Source: Hyphococcus sp. (GTDB lineage Bacteria; Pseudomonadota; Alphaproteobacteria; Caulobacterales; Parvularculaceae). Taken from it: 64,000 nucleotides of DNA. Position 1 is the stretch's first letter. Each line of letters starts with the position of its first letter. A program made the position numbers and the translations under genes. The notes below the pieces were generated by a model. It saw nothing but the letters and a program-made list of their open reading frames with translations. It did no database searches and was not told the origin of the DNA. Where the stretch lies: the NCBI GenBank assembly GCA_028284345.1, contig JANQRY010000006.1:434001-498000 (forward strand), written 5' to 3'. Positions 1 through 8,753 of the stretch are shown here, in pieces.

Positions 1-2307
1 TTGAGCGTTGCGCGCCAGTTCCGAATAACTTGTGACGCTGAAAATATCCGCCGTAACCTTCCAGTCTTCCTTTAACAACGTCGCCGCTTTGACGACTTCC
101 GGCAGAATGGCGCCGCTGCCGAGGAGGCGAACTTGCGCATCGCCGGCGCCGTCCAGGCGATACATGCCGCGAATAATGTCGTCTTCGACGCCTGCCGGCG
201 CTGAAGGCTGTGTGTAGGTTTCGTTCATCAGCGTGATGTAGAAGAACTCGTCCCTGTTCTCCTCCAGCATGCCCCGCGCGCCATGATCGAGGATGACCGC
301 CAACTCATAGGCGTAGGCCGGGTCATACGCCCGGCAGTTGGGAACGGTGGACGCAACGAGATGGCTTGTTCCGTCCTGATGCTGAAGGCCTTCGCCGCCC
401 AGCGTCGTCTTGCCGGCTGTCGCGCCAAGCAAAAACCCGCGCGCGCGCTGGTCCGCCGCCGCCCAGATGAGATCGCCGACCCGCTGAAAGCCGAACATCG
501 AGTAATAAATATAGAAGGGCAGCATCGAGACGCCATTGACGCTGTAGGATGTCGCCGCGGCGACCCAGGAGGAAATGGCGCCGGCTTCGGTAATGCCCTC
601 CTCCAGAAGCTGGCCGTCTTTCGCTTCCTTGTAGTAGAGCATGGAGCCGGAATCTTCCGGTTCGTAGAGCTGGCCGATCGGCGAATAAATGCCCACCTGG
701 CGAAACAGATTGGCCATGCCGAAGGTGCGGGCTTCGTCGGCGACAATGGGCACAACTTTCTCGCCGATCTCTTTATCTTTGATCAGATTACTGAGCAGGC
801 GCACAGCGGCCACGGTGGTCGACATCTCCTTGCCGTCCGCGTTTGTGGCGAATGCGCCGTAGCTTTCGAGCGAAGGGATAGCCGCCGGCTCGACCGTGCG
901 CCGGCGTTTGGGCATATAGCCGCCAAGCGATTCGCGCCGCGCCCGCAGATAGGCGATTTCGGCCGAGTCCTCGGCGGGTTTGTAGAACTCAAGATTTTCA
1001 ACCTGCGCGTTCGTCAGCGGCAGGGAGAACTTGTCGCGAAACGCTAAAAGCGCGTCGACATTGAGTTTCTTTGCCTGATGCGAGGTCATCCGCGACTCGC
1101 CGGCCGCGCCCATGCCGTAGCCTTTCTTGGTCTTTGCAAGGATGACGGTCGGCCGTCCCTTGCTTTCCTTGGCGGCCTTGAATGCGGCGTATAGTTTCCG
1201 GAAGTCGTGGCCGCCGCGTTTCAGCCCGTCAATGTCCTGATCCGACATATGGGACACGAGCGCCTGCACCGCCGGATCGGCGCCGAAAAAATGACGCAGA
1301 TTGTAAGCGCCGTCATTGGCGCCGAGCGTTTGATATTTTCCGTCGACGGTATCGGCGAACCGGCTCAACAGCGCATGATCCTTGTCGCGCGCGAAAATGT
1401 TGTCCCACTCCGATCCCCACAAAACCTTGATGACATTCCAGCCGGCGCCTTTGAAGATGTTCTCAAGCTCGGGGATGATTTGTCCGTTGCCGCGCACCGG
1501 CCCGTCGAGCCGCTGCAGGTTGCAGTTGATGATGAACGTCAGATTGTCGAGGTTCTCGCGGGCCGCGATCGACAGACCGGCGAGCGATTCCGGTTCATCC
1601 ATTTCGCCATCGCCGAAGACGCCCCAGACATGCCGCTCATCGGTGTCGAGAATGTTCCGGTCGCGCAGATACCGCATGAAGCGGGCCTGATAGACGGCGT
1701 TGACGGGACCGATCCCCATTGAACCTGTGGGCGTCTGCCAGAAATCCGGCATCAGCCACGGATGCGGATAGGAACATAATCCGTCCCCGGAAATCTCCTG
1801 GCGGTAGTGGTTCAGATTGTCTTCCTGAAGGCGCCCCTCAAGATACGCCCGCGCATAAATCCCGGGCGCGGAATGCGGCTGGAAATAGACGAGATCGCCG
1901 CCGCCGGGCGCGTCGTCGCCTTTGAAAAAATGGTTAAATCCGACTTCGAATATTTCCGCCGCCGATGCGTAGCTGGCGATATGCCCCCCGAGCTCCCCAT
2001 AGGCTCGATTGGCCTTCGCCACCATCGCCAGCGCATTCCAGCGGATAATCGAGGTGATCCGCTCTTCCATCTCGATATCGCCCGGAAAGGCGGGCTGGTC
2101 TGCGAGCGAAATGGTGTTTCGATAGGGCGAATACGGCGGAATGTCCGTGACGAGCCGCATTTCCTTGGCCCGCCGTTCGAGCGTTTCCAGCAAAAACCGC
2201 GCGCGGTCCTGGCCGGCGAACTTCGCGACGGACTCGAGCGCGCTGAGCCATTCATAGGTTTCCTGAGGGTCTTCATCGGACCCCCATGCTGCGGCAGGGT
2301 TTGACAT
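1..2307 (-). CDS. aceE: Pyruvate dehydrogenase E1 component, homodimeric type (3' end outside window)
   Basis: Thiamine-diphosphate E1 subunit that decarboxylates pyruvate and passes the acetyl group to lipoyl-E2 of the pyruvate dehydrogenase complex in the cytoplasm. The minus-strand reading frame is open from the ATG at 2307 to the window edge (769 codons of a family near 890). It begins MSNPAAAWGSDEDPQETYEW, typical of AceE. The TPP-binding GDGEMDEPES stretch lies near residue 230, and HSAPGIYARAYLEGRL and GGEGLQHQDGTSH are AceE signatures. It is the single-chain alpha2-type E1, not the split PdhA/PdhB form common in alphaproteobacteria. The Lrp-type regulator at 2446 is divergent and shares the short intergenic region, so it may control aceE (inference). 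The C-terminus cannot be checked. Confidence 0.95.
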   Translation of the reverse strand, partial: MSNPAAAWGSDEDPQETYEWLSALESVAKFAGQDRARFLLETLERRAKEMRLVTDIPPYSPYRNTISLADQPAFPGDIEMEERITSIIRWNALAMVAKANRAYGELGGHIASYASAAEIFEVGFNHFFKGDDAPGGGDLVYFQPHSAPGIYARAYLEGRLQEDNLNHYRQEISGDGLCSYPHPWLMPDFWQTPTGSMGIGPVNAVYQARFMRYLRDRNILDTDERHVWGVFGDGEMDEPESLAGLSIAARENLDNLTFIINCNLQRLDGPVRGNGQIIPELENIFKGAGWNVIKVLWGSEWDNIFARDKDHALLSRFADTVDGKYQTLGANDGAYNLRHFFGADPAVQALVSHMSDQDIDGLKRGGHDFRKLYAAFKAAKESKGRPTVILAKTKKGYGMGAAGESRMTSHQAKKLNVDALLAFRDKFSLPLTNAQVENLEFYKPAEDSAEIAYLRARRESLGGYMPKRRRTVEPAAIPSLESYGAFATNADGKEMSTTVAAVRLLSNLIKDKEIGEKVVPIVADEARTFGMANLFRQVGIYSPIGQLYEPEDSGSMLYYKEAKDGQLLEEGITEAGAISSWVAAATSYSVNGVSMLPFYIYYSMFGFQRVGDLIWAAADQRARGFLLGATAGKTTLGGEGLQHQDGTSHLVASTVPNCRAYDPAYAYELAVILDHGARGMLEENRDEFFYITLMNETYTQPSAPAGVEDDIIRGMYRLDGAGDAQVRLLGSGAILPEVVKAATLLKEDWKVTADIFSVTSYSELARNAQ

Positions 2308-2445
2308 TGCGAGACTTCCAAACGGCGAAAACCTGTCTGATATATCTCAACTCCAGCCGCATTACCTGCCGGAATTTAGGTGCAATGCCGCTTTTTTCAG
2401 TATATTATACCGCAAAACCTACAAGAACGGCAGGTATATCTGAAT

Positions 2446-2931
2446 ATGAAGATTGATGCGATAGATTTGAAAATCCTCCAAGAGCTCCAGAACAACGGAA
2501 GGCTGTCCAATGTGGAGCTTGCAGGACGGGTTGGCCTCTCGCCCTCGCCCTGTCTGACCAGGGTGCGCGCGCTCGAAGAGGCCGGCGTTATCAGCCGCTA
2601 TGTCGCGCTTCTTGATCCGGAGAAGCTCGAGGCCAAGGTCAGCGTCTTCATTCAGGTCTCCCTTGAACGCCAGTCGAAAAAGCCCCTCGAAACATTTGAA
2701 AAAGAAATGACGCGGCTTCCCGAGGTCATGGAATGCTACTTAATGAGCGGCGATTCTGACTACCTGCTTCGCGTTGTCGTGCCTGACACTGTCGCGCTGA
2801 AAGACTTCATTCTGGAAAAACTGACGAACATTCCCGGCATCTCGACGATTCGTTCCGGGTTCGCCCTTAAACTTGTGAAATACAAAACGGCGCTGCCCGT
2901 GGAGACAATTCGCTCCACAAAGGGAGAATAG
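2446..2931 (+). CDS. Lrp/AsnC-family transcriptional regulator
   Basis: About 161-residue DNA-binding regulator. The N-terminal winged helix-turn-helix (residues about 5-55, DLKILQELQNNGRLSNVELA then SPSPCLTRVRALEEAGVI) is followed by an AsnC/RAM ligand-binding domain with the ECYLMSGDSDYLLRVVV signature. I start it at the ATG at 2446 because that gives the standard Lrp N-terminus; an upstream ATG at 2380 would add 22 residues unlike the family. It is transcribed away from aceE, and regulators of this family often act on a divergent neighbour and sense amino acids or related metabolites. The ligand cannot be told from sequence. A partial ATATATC-like sequence sits in the shared promoter but does not match the regulon box seen elsewhere in this window. 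Confidence 0.9.
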   Translation: MKIDAIDLKILQELQNNGRLSNVELAGRVGLSPSPCLTRVRALEEAGVISRYVALLDPEKLEAKVSVFIQVSLERQSKKPLETFEKEMTRLPEVMECYLMSGDSDYLLRVVVPDTVALKDFILEKLTNIPGISTIRSGFALKLVKYKTALPVETIRSTKGE

Positions 2932-2953
2932 CATCGGAACCTTTCGGCAAAAG

Positions 2954-3832
2954 CTACGGCGTCGTCTTGCTCATCATATCATGTTCATCATCGCGCAGGG
3001 TTAGCACCGATACGCCCGACGCCGTTACGGCCACCGTGTGCTCGAACTGGGCGGAAAGCGAACCGTCTTTCGTAACGACGGTCCAGCCGTCCTCTTCCGT
3101 GACCACGCCGCGCCGACCTTGGTTCAGCATCGGCTCGATTGTGAACGTCATGCCCTCACGGAGCACAAGACCCGTTCCGCGCTTTCCATAATGCAGAACT
3201 TGCGGATCTTCATGCATCTCACGGCCAATCCCGTGACCGCAATATTCGCGTACGATGGAACAGCCATTTCGTTTTGCATGCCGCTCGATAGCCCAGCCAA
3301 TGTCGCCAAGCTGCGCGCCCGGGCGAACCGCGCGGATGCCCGCCCACATGGCTTTGTATGTCGTGTTAACGAGCCTCTTCGCAGCGGAACTGCTCTCCCC
3401 GATGAGATAGGTCTTGCTGGAGTCGGCGATAAAGCCATTCTTTTCCAGGGTAATGTCGAAATTAACAATGTCGCCGCCCTTCAAGACGTCCAATTGCGAC
3501 GGGACGCCATGACAAACAACCGTGTTCATGGATGAATTCAACGCATAGGCGTAGTCATACTGGCCCTTGCTCGCCGGGCGCGCCTGAAGGTCATCGACGA
3601 TGAACCGTTCAACCATGTCATTGACCTGAAGCGTCGACATGCCGAGAAGCGTTTCGCGATCCAGCATTGCGAATACGGACGCCAGAAGCCGGCCGGATTC
3701 CGCCATCAACGCCAGTTCCTCAGGCGTTTTCACCATGTGACTCGACGGATCACGCTCAGGCAGATGAACCGCGGTGGAGGTCAAACCGCCGGATTCGGCC
3801 AAAAGCCCTAACTTCGCAGCGATCTTACTCAT
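2954..3832 (-). CDS. map: Methionine aminopeptidase, type I
   Basis: Removes N-terminal methionine from nascent proteins in the cytoplasm, using two divalent metal ions. All five metal ligands of the pita-bread fold are visible: Asp in VNFDITLE, Asp in GFIADSSKTY, His in YCGHGIGREMH, Glu in FTIEPML and Glu in SAQFEHTVAV. At 292 residues it is about 30 longer than the basic type I enzyme because of an N-terminal extension (residues 1-32) before VKTPEELALMAESGRL. No clear zinc-finger cysteines are seen in the extension. The start at 3832 has a GGGAG ribosome-binding sequence upstream. It faces the Lrp gene tail to tail. Many alphaproteobacteria carry more than one map gene, so this may be a second copy; that is not testable here. 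Confidence 0.93.
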   Translation of the reverse strand: MSKIAAKLGLLAESGGLTSTAVHLPERDPSSHMVKTPEELALMAESGRLLASVFAMLDRETLLGMSTLQVNDMVERFIVDDLQARPASKGQYDYAYALNSSMNTVVCHGVPSQLDVLKGGDIVNFDITLEKNGFIADSSKTYLIGESSSAAKRLVNTTYKAMWAGIRAVRPGAQLGDIGWAIERHAKRNGCSIVREYCGHGIGREMHEDPQVLHYGKRGTGLVLREGMTFTIEPMLNQGRRGVVTEEDGWTVVTKDGSLSAQFEHTVAVTASGVSVLTLRDDEHDMMSKTTP

Positions 3833-4140
3833 GCCGCACTCCCGATTTGCACTAGCAACAACGCATGTTCAGACGTCCTGCGGCGATGGAGCACGCGATC
3901 ACAAACCGACGCCTCGATGGCTTCATGAAACATTGCGGAACCTGGTCAAGGAAAAGCCCTGCGTTTCCGGGAAACAACATTAAACACTTTCTTTCCCGGT
4001 CTTTGATTCCGATGCATAGCCATCTTTAAGACGCCCATAAAGGTCTGCGCAGGGTAAAGTTCAGGCGCTGTCCGCTTTGTTCGCCCCTGACCGCCTTGCC
4101 TTAAGCCCGGAGCATTACAGCGGTCCGAGCGCTTGGCCAA
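3833..4140. other. Intergenic region between map and the first methyltransferase
   Basis: 308 bases with no gene I can support. It holds the upstream region of map (read leftward) and the 3' flank of the methyltransferase. A 64-codon minus-strand ORF (3946-4140) has low-complexity basic content and no family resemblance. It may mark the left border of the accessory catabolic region, but there is no integrase, direct repeat or tRNA to support an insertion event. Confidence 0.5.
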
Positions 4141-5004
4141 CTATGACGGTTTTCGCGTTGCGACGCCCACCGCATAGTGGCGGCTGGCTTTAAACGCATC
4201 GGGGTTTTCATTTCGGTTTTCGAGGACGTCAACCATTTTCGTCATGGTCTCATCCAGGATGCCGGCTTTCTCCATCGCCATGCTGCAGCCGCGCGAGATG
4301 GGGTGCACCTGATCGACGCCCTCCAACAACGCGCGCGCCGACGGCGCTTCGTTCACCATCGGGTGTTTTTCCATTTTGATGTCGAAGCCCGCGGCGCCGA
4401 ACAATTCGCGCATGTCGTCTTCAACGCCCCAATAGCTGTAGGGAAACGCTTTGTAACCAAGAACCTCGGCCGTCGTTTCCATTTGAATCTTCGCGACCTC
4501 GGCAATCGCGTCGCCTCCGCACCAGCCGGTCCATACAATACGCCCGCCCGGCTTTAGAACTCTGGCCATTTCGGCGACCGCCGCCTTCTGATCGTCGCCG
4601 AACATCAGCGCCACCACATCGATCACAACGTCAAAGCTGTCATCGGCGAAGGGCATCTTTGCAACGTCAGCCAGCTCAAACTGCGCTTCCGGGTAGCGCT
4701 CCTCAAATTTGCTCTGCGCCAGCGCGAGCAGACGCGGCGAAAAATCGATGCCTGTCACCCGGCCCCCGGCTTCGGCGGCCAACAACGCCCAATCGCCGCT
4801 GCGCGTGCCAACATCAAGAACGGATTCGCCCTCTTTGATCTGGGCGGTGTCGACAACCGTGCGCCCGATCGAGAGAAGCGCCTCAGCGATAACCTCATAT
4901 TGCCCCAAAACGCCCCAGTCGGGCGCAACGGACGGGCGCCCGACATAGTGTCCGACGAAATCCCAGGAAGGCGCGGCGAGTCCGCTATCTTTGGTCGTTC
5001 CCAT
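4141..5004 (-). CDS. Class I SAM-dependent methyltransferase (copy 1)
   Basis: 287-residue Rossmann-fold methyltransferase. Motif I is VLDVGTRSGDWALLAAEAG (about residues 63-81), the acidic post-I strand is VTGIDFSP, the adenine loop is ELADVAKMPFADDSFD, and motif III is RVLKPGGRIVWTGW. It resembles UbiE-like small-molecule methyltransferases, but the acceptor is unknown. It aligns along its whole length with the second copy at 21919-22776, including the unusual start DFVGHYVGR and the tail SRHYAVGVATRK. A good ribosome-binding site (CCGGAG) precedes the ATG at 5004. A perfect palindromic regulon box lies 80 bases upstream (5084-5098), followed on this strand by TAGACA and, 17 bases later, TAGTTT, a plausible sigma-70-type promoter. 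It is monocistronic and divergent from a GST operon. Confidence 0.88.
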   Translation of the reverse strand: MGTTKDSGLAAPSWDFVGHYVGRPSVAPDWGVLGQYEVIAEALLSIGRTVVDTAQIKEGESVLDVGTRSGDWALLAAEAGGRVTGIDFSPRLLALAQSKFEERYPEAQFELADVAKMPFADDSFDVVIDVVALMFGDDQKAAVAEMARVLKPGGRIVWTGWCGGDAIAEVAKIQMETTAEVLGYKAFPYSYWGVEDDMRELFGAAGFDIKMEKHPMVNEAPSARALLEGVDQVHPISRGCSMAMEKAGILDETMTKMVDVLENRNENPDAFKASRHYAVGVATRKPS

Positions 5005-5083
5005 TTTTTATCTCCGGCAGCCTTTCCGCGCCCAACCGCACGGAAATATTTCAAACTATCTCAGGCGTTCCACTCTGTCTAGC

Positions 5084-5098
5084 AGATATCCGATATCT
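5084..5098. promoter_or_regulatory. Class 1 operator box (perfect palindrome)
   Basis: AGATATC-C-GATATCT, with perfect 7-base arms around one central base; the best-formed member of the 15-site family. It lies between the methyltransferase start (5004) and the divergent GST, and on the minus strand it sits just 5' of a TAGACA/TAGTTT promoter-like pair. Confidence 0.75.
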
Positions 5099-5250
5099 TT
5101 CATAGTTGTAGGATGGCCTAGCGGCCCGCGGCGTCAATTCAACGCCGCTTCATTTTGCCTGTAAATGATATTGCGCAGTCGCATCCAAGGAGACGCGGTC
5201 GCGCGGCGGCGCCGACAGGTTTGATAGGTCCGGCGCACAATACGTTGCAG

Positions 5251-5265
5251 AGTTATCATATATGT
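5251..5265. promoter_or_regulatory. Class 1 operator box
   Basis: AGTTATC-A-TATATGT, 40 bases upstream of the GST start at 5306. It matches the boxes at 11120, 17895 and 27750 closely. One of two boxes in the divergent methyltransferase/GST intergenic region, so each gene has its own. Confidence 0.72.
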
Positions 5266-5305
5266 GCGACACTCCGACAACACCAGAAACAGGGAGCGTC
5301 GAGAA

Positions 5306-5938
5306 ATGCGCCTATATCATTCGCCCATGAGCATCGCACTGTCCTGCCGGCTGGCTTTGGCGGCGGCCGACGCTGAACATGAGCTTGTTATCGTCAATGC
5401 GCTTGCCGGGGAAACAAAGCAGGACAAATTTTTGTCGACAAATCCGCTTGGCGAGGTCCCGATACTGGAGCACGACGGCGCGGTTCTGGGGCAAACCATT
5501 TCTATTCTGACGTTTATCGCAGATCACACCGGCAAAGGGTGGAATCACGCTTCGTCCATCGAACGCGCGAAAGCGTTTTCGATTATGGCCTTGGCTTCCT
5601 CAGAGATTCAGGGGTCGTGGAAGCTGGTCAACCGCCCGGAGCGATATGTTGAGGATGAAGCGGCGCGCGCGCAACTTGTCGATAACGCGACAGCCCGACT
5701 GGACGCCGCCTATGGCGAGGTCGATCGCCAACTTGGACAACTGGATGGCGATCGGGAGTTAGGGATCCTGGATTATTATCTTGGCGTATTCGGTCTTTGG
5801 AAAGTAATGGCGCCAGCAGGCGAAAACCTTTCACCCGCGCCGCGTGTCGAGGCTCTCAAGGACAAGGTTATGAGTTCGCCGAAACTCAAGGCCGTCATTG
5901 ATGAAGATATCGCGAGTTACAAGGCGCTTATAAGCTGA
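5306..5938 (+). CDS. Glutathione S-transferase family protein
   Basis: 210-residue cytosolic GST with the N-terminal thioredoxin-like domain (MRLYHSPMSIALSCRLALA, then the cis-proline stretch NPLGEVPILEHDG near residue 50) and an alpha-helical C-terminal domain. The N-terminal Ser/Cys region (SIALSC) resembles beta-class GSTs, where a serine or cysteine activates glutathione; which residue does so here is not certain. I chose the ATG at 5306; an upstream ATG at 5264 lacks family similarity. It is first in an apparent operon with an acyl-CoA ligase and an alpha/beta hydrolase, under the box at 5251. It probably conjugates or removes glutathione from a catabolic intermediate (inference from context). 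Confidence 0.85.
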   Translation: MRLYHSPMSIALSCRLALAAADAEHELVIVNALAGETKQDKFLSTNPLGEVPILEHDGAVLGQTISILTFIADHTGKGWNHASSIERAKAFSIMALASSEIQGSWKLVNRPERYVEDEAARAQLVDNATARLDAAYGEVDRQLGQLDGDRELGILDYYLGVFGLWKVMAPAGENLSPAPRVEALKDKVMSSPKLKAVIDEDIASYKALIS

Positions 5939-6152
5939 CAAGCGCGCAGACTCGCAACGATTAACGCACGGCATTCTCAAGTTTGGCGGGCCGCCGAGGA
6001 CATAAGAATGGCCTGAAGCCATGGCGGCCGGCGCTTCCACGAGGATAGGCGCGGCGAAGCAGCGGCGGCCAAGACTGACGCGATCATCGGTGCGCCAATA
6101 GAACCGCTTGCCCAGGTTATCTGTAACAAGACGAGTAAACAGAGAATCCGCC

Positions 6153-7796
6153 ATGCCTTTCCGTTATGCGAATCCGACCGCAGAGACTCATGCGCAACCG
6201 CTCACCATAGGAAACCTTCTGAACTCGACAGATCGTCGCGACGCCGATCAGGTAATCGTTTACCGCGACCAGAAGCGACTGACCTATACTGATCTTCGCG
6301 ATCGCATCGGTCGCCTGGCGACGACGCTGGAAGCAGCGGGCGCCGAGGCGGGATCCACCATCGCGGTGCTGGATTGGGACAGCCATCGATATCTGGAGTG
6401 CTTTTTCGCCGTTCCGATGATCGGCGCCGTGCTGCAAACCGCCAATATCCGCCTCGCGTCGTCGCAACTTCTTTATACGCTCAATCATGCGAAGGCCGAG
6501 ATCCTGCTGGTTCATCGCGACTTCTGGCCCGTGATTGAAGCCATCCGCGAGGAACTCAGTCATGTCCGCTCGATTATTGCGATATCCGATGGCGACGCTG
6601 GCGAGATACCGGCCTGGTGCATCGGCGAATATGAAGCCCTCATCCAGTCGAACCGTCCGCGGGTTACGTTTATCGAGGTCGACGAGAACGCGCTGGCGAC
6701 GACCTTTTACACCAGCGGGACGACCGGTCTGCCCAAAGGCGTCTGCTTCTCCCATCGTCAAATCGTTCTGCACACCCTTGCATCTGTCGCCGCCTTCGCG
6801 TCAGCAGCGGGTCCCGGCTTTCGGCGCGACGATGTCTATATGCCGCTCACGCCGATGTTTCACGTCCATGCGTGGGGTTTTCCATTCGCCGCCACAATGC
6901 TTGGCATGAAGCAGGTTTATCCGGGCAAGTACGAAGCGGAGCGGCTGCTCCAGTTGCGACGGGACGAAGGGGCGACCTTCTCGCATTGCGTGCCGACTGT
7001 TCTGCAAATGGTCATCGAAACGGCGATCGCCGCGGGCGAGCGCCTCGACGGCTGGCAAATCCTCATTGGCGGCAGCGCCTTGACGCCCTCCCTTTATGAA
7101 AAAGCGACGTCGCAAGGCGCTTATGTCACCACCGGGTACGGCATGTCCGAGACCTGTCCGATGATTTCGGTGAACTGGCACGGCGACGAACCCTACGATT
7201 CAACGCGCGGCGGCTTGCCGATCCCGCTCGTGCAAGCGAAGATCGTCGATCCTGACAACAATACGCTGCCCGACGACGATGAAGCGCTTGGCGAGCTTGT
7301 CTTGCGGTCGCCCTGGTTGACGCCGTGTTACGTGGATAACGAACCGGCGTCCGAAGCGCTCTGGCGCGGCGGCTGGATGCACACCCAGGATGTCGCCTCA
7401 ATTTCCCCGAGCGGCTCCATTCAAATTCGCGACCGCCTCAAGGATGTGATCAAGAGCGGCGGCGAATGGATTTGCTCCCTGTCGCTTGAGCAGATCATCG
7501 CCGCGCATCCCGATGTCGCCGAAGTTGCGGTCGTCGGCGTTCCCGACCCCGTCTGGCAGGAACGGCCCGTCGCGGTCATTGTCCCTCGCGAGGCTGAAAA
7601 AGCGCCGACCCTTGAGGCAATATGCAAGACCCTCGACACCGCCGTCGTGTCCGGCGAGATCAGCCGCTATGCGGTGATAGACAAGCTTATTTGCCTCGAC
7701 GCCCTGCCCCTTACAAGCACTGGAAAGATAGACAAGAAAGCGCTCCGCGCGGCGATTGCCGACAACAGTGCGGCCGCTGCCGGGGCGAACGGCTAA
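6153..7796 (+). CDS. AMP-dependent acyl-CoA synthetase/ligase
   Basis: 547-residue adenylate-forming enzyme that activates a carboxylic acid to its CoA thioester with ATP. The P-loop TTFYTSGTTGLPKG (near residue 180), the motif VTTGYGMSETCP (near 325), the hinge GSIQIRDRLKDVIKSGGE and the C-terminal catalytic lysine region LPLTSTGKIDKKAL are all present. It is of the AlkK/medium-chain fatty-acid or aromatic-acid ligase type; the substrate cannot be read from sequence. I start at the ATG at 6153 (MPFRYANPT), whereas an upstream ATG at 6108 adds only a non-family leader. It lies 214 bases after the GST, so it may have its own promoter; a degenerate half-box is present at 6115. An alpha/beta hydrolase follows. 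Confidence 0.9.
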   Translation: MPFRYANPTAETHAQPLTIGNLLNSTDRRDADQVIVYRDQKRLTYTDLRDRIGRLATTLEAAGAEAGSTIAVLDWDSHRYLECFFAVPMIGAVLQTANIRLASSQLLYTLNHAKAEILLVHRDFWPVIEAIREELSHVRSIIAISDGDAGEIPAWCIGEYEALIQSNRPRVTFIEVDENALATTFYTSGTTGLPKGVCFSHRQIVLHTLASVAAFASAAGPGFRRDDVYMPLTPMFHVHAWGFPFAATMLGMKQVYPGKYEAERLLQLRRDEGATFSHCVPTVLQMVIETAIAAGERLDGWQILIGGSALTPSLYEKATSQGAYVTTGYGMSETCPMISVNWHGDEPYDSTRGGLPIPLVQAKIVDPDNNTLPDDDEALGELVLRSPWLTPCYVDNEPASEALWRGGWMHTQDVASISPSGSIQIRDRLKDVIKSGGEWICSLSLEQIIAAHPDVAEVAVVGVPDPVWQERPVAVIVPREAEKAPTLEAICKTLDTAVVSGEISRYAVIDKLICLDALPLTSTGKIDKKALRAAIADNSAAAAGANG

Positions 7797-7912
7797 AGCG
7801 CCGCAGGCGCCCGCAATGCTGGCGGCTTCCTATACGGGCCGCCGCGCATATCATTCGTATACGGAACGCCGAGCGCAAAAACGAGGCTTGATGAATTAGG
7901 AACGGCATCACC

Positions 7913-8686
7913 GTGAAAGACTCATTCGTATCCACCCGTCTCGGCCGCGTCCACCTCCGCACCGTTGGGGATGGCCCGGTTCTTTTTCTCATGCACAGCG
8001 TTGGAAACTCGGCTTACGAGTTTGATGATCTGGCCCCGCTGTTGGCGGAGCGCTGGCGGGTTGTGTCATGGGACATGCCTGGCCACGGCGATTCCGGCCG
8101 TCCGTCGCAATATGTGTCCATCACCGACTTTGCGGATATTGCTGTCGAGATCGCGTGCGGTCTCGGCGACGGCAAACCGGTCTTCGGCGGCAGCTCCGTG
8201 GGGGCGGCCATTGCCATAAATGCAGTCGAGCGCCATGCGGACCGCCTGGCCGCAATCCTGCCGATCGAGCTTCCGATTGGCCGCACGAGCGACTGGTGGG
8301 AACAGAACTGGTTCACGGTTGAAACCATATCCACCCTTGGGGACGAAGCGGAGATGTTTAACAAGCCGCGATATCGCAACTGGTCGCCCGATTTCGCCAC
8401 GCGGCTGCGCATCGATCGCGCCAAGGCGGGGCCGCATCAAATAATGCAGGTTCTGTGGGCCGGACGTGAAGACACAGACGCCTATAATCAGCGGATAAAG
8501 AGCATCAATATTCCGAACCTCTTCATTATTGGCGACAAGGGCGACGCGCCGAAAACGAAAGAAATCCTTACATCACTCAACGCCAAGACCAAACTCGCCG
8601 TCATCAAGGACGCCGGGCACTTTCCGCACAATGACGATCCGGCCGCAATGGCGGACGCGATCCTGTCCGAACTGGCGCTTCCGTGA
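7913..8686 (+). CDS. Alpha/beta-fold hydrolase
   Basis: 257-residue hydrolase of the ester/C-C hydrolase superfamily. The oxyanion region is FLMHSVGNSAYEFDDL, the nucleophile elbow is GGSSVGAA (Ser near residue 101), and the catalytic histidine is in DAGHFPHNDDP near the C-terminus. The stretch WDMPGHGDSGRPSQY is typical of lipase/meta-cleavage-product-hydrolase relatives. It starts with GTG at 7913. It is 116 bases downstream of the acyl-CoA ligase on the same strand and convergent with the MFS gene. Possible roles are thioesterase, esterase or meta-cleavage product hydrolase; the operon context favours aromatic or acyl catabolism but does not decide between them. Confidence 0.85.
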   Translation: MKDSFVSTRLGRVHLRTVGDGPVLFLMHSVGNSAYEFDDLAPLLAERWRVVSWDMPGHGDSGRPSQYVSITDFADIAVEIACGLGDGKPVFGGSSVGAAIAINAVERHADRLAAILPIELPIGRTSDWWEQNWFTVETISTLGDEAEMFNKPRYRNWSPDFATRLRIDRAKAGPHQIMQVLWAGREDTDAYNQRIKSINIPNLFIIGDKGDAPKTKEILTSLNAKTKLAVIKDAGHFPHNDDPAAMADAILSELALP

Positions 8687-8753
8687 TTGCCGGCGACTGA
8701 TTCTGAAAGTTTAAAGCAGAGTGAATTTCAGATGGATCGCTCCATCTTATGTC

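Noticed and set aside
2336-2350. GATATATC sequence between aceE and the Lrp gene
   Set aside because: Only half of the box is matched and the neighbouring genes are core metabolism; likely chance AT-rich promoter sequence.
3946-4140. 64-codon minus-strand ORF in the map/methyltransferase gap
   Set aside because: Basic, low-complexity content, weak ribosome-binding site and no family resemblance.
6115-6129. Possible class 1 box before the acyl-CoA ligase
   Set aside because: GGTTATC-T-GTAACAA keeps only the left half-site; too degenerate and too near the start codon to count.
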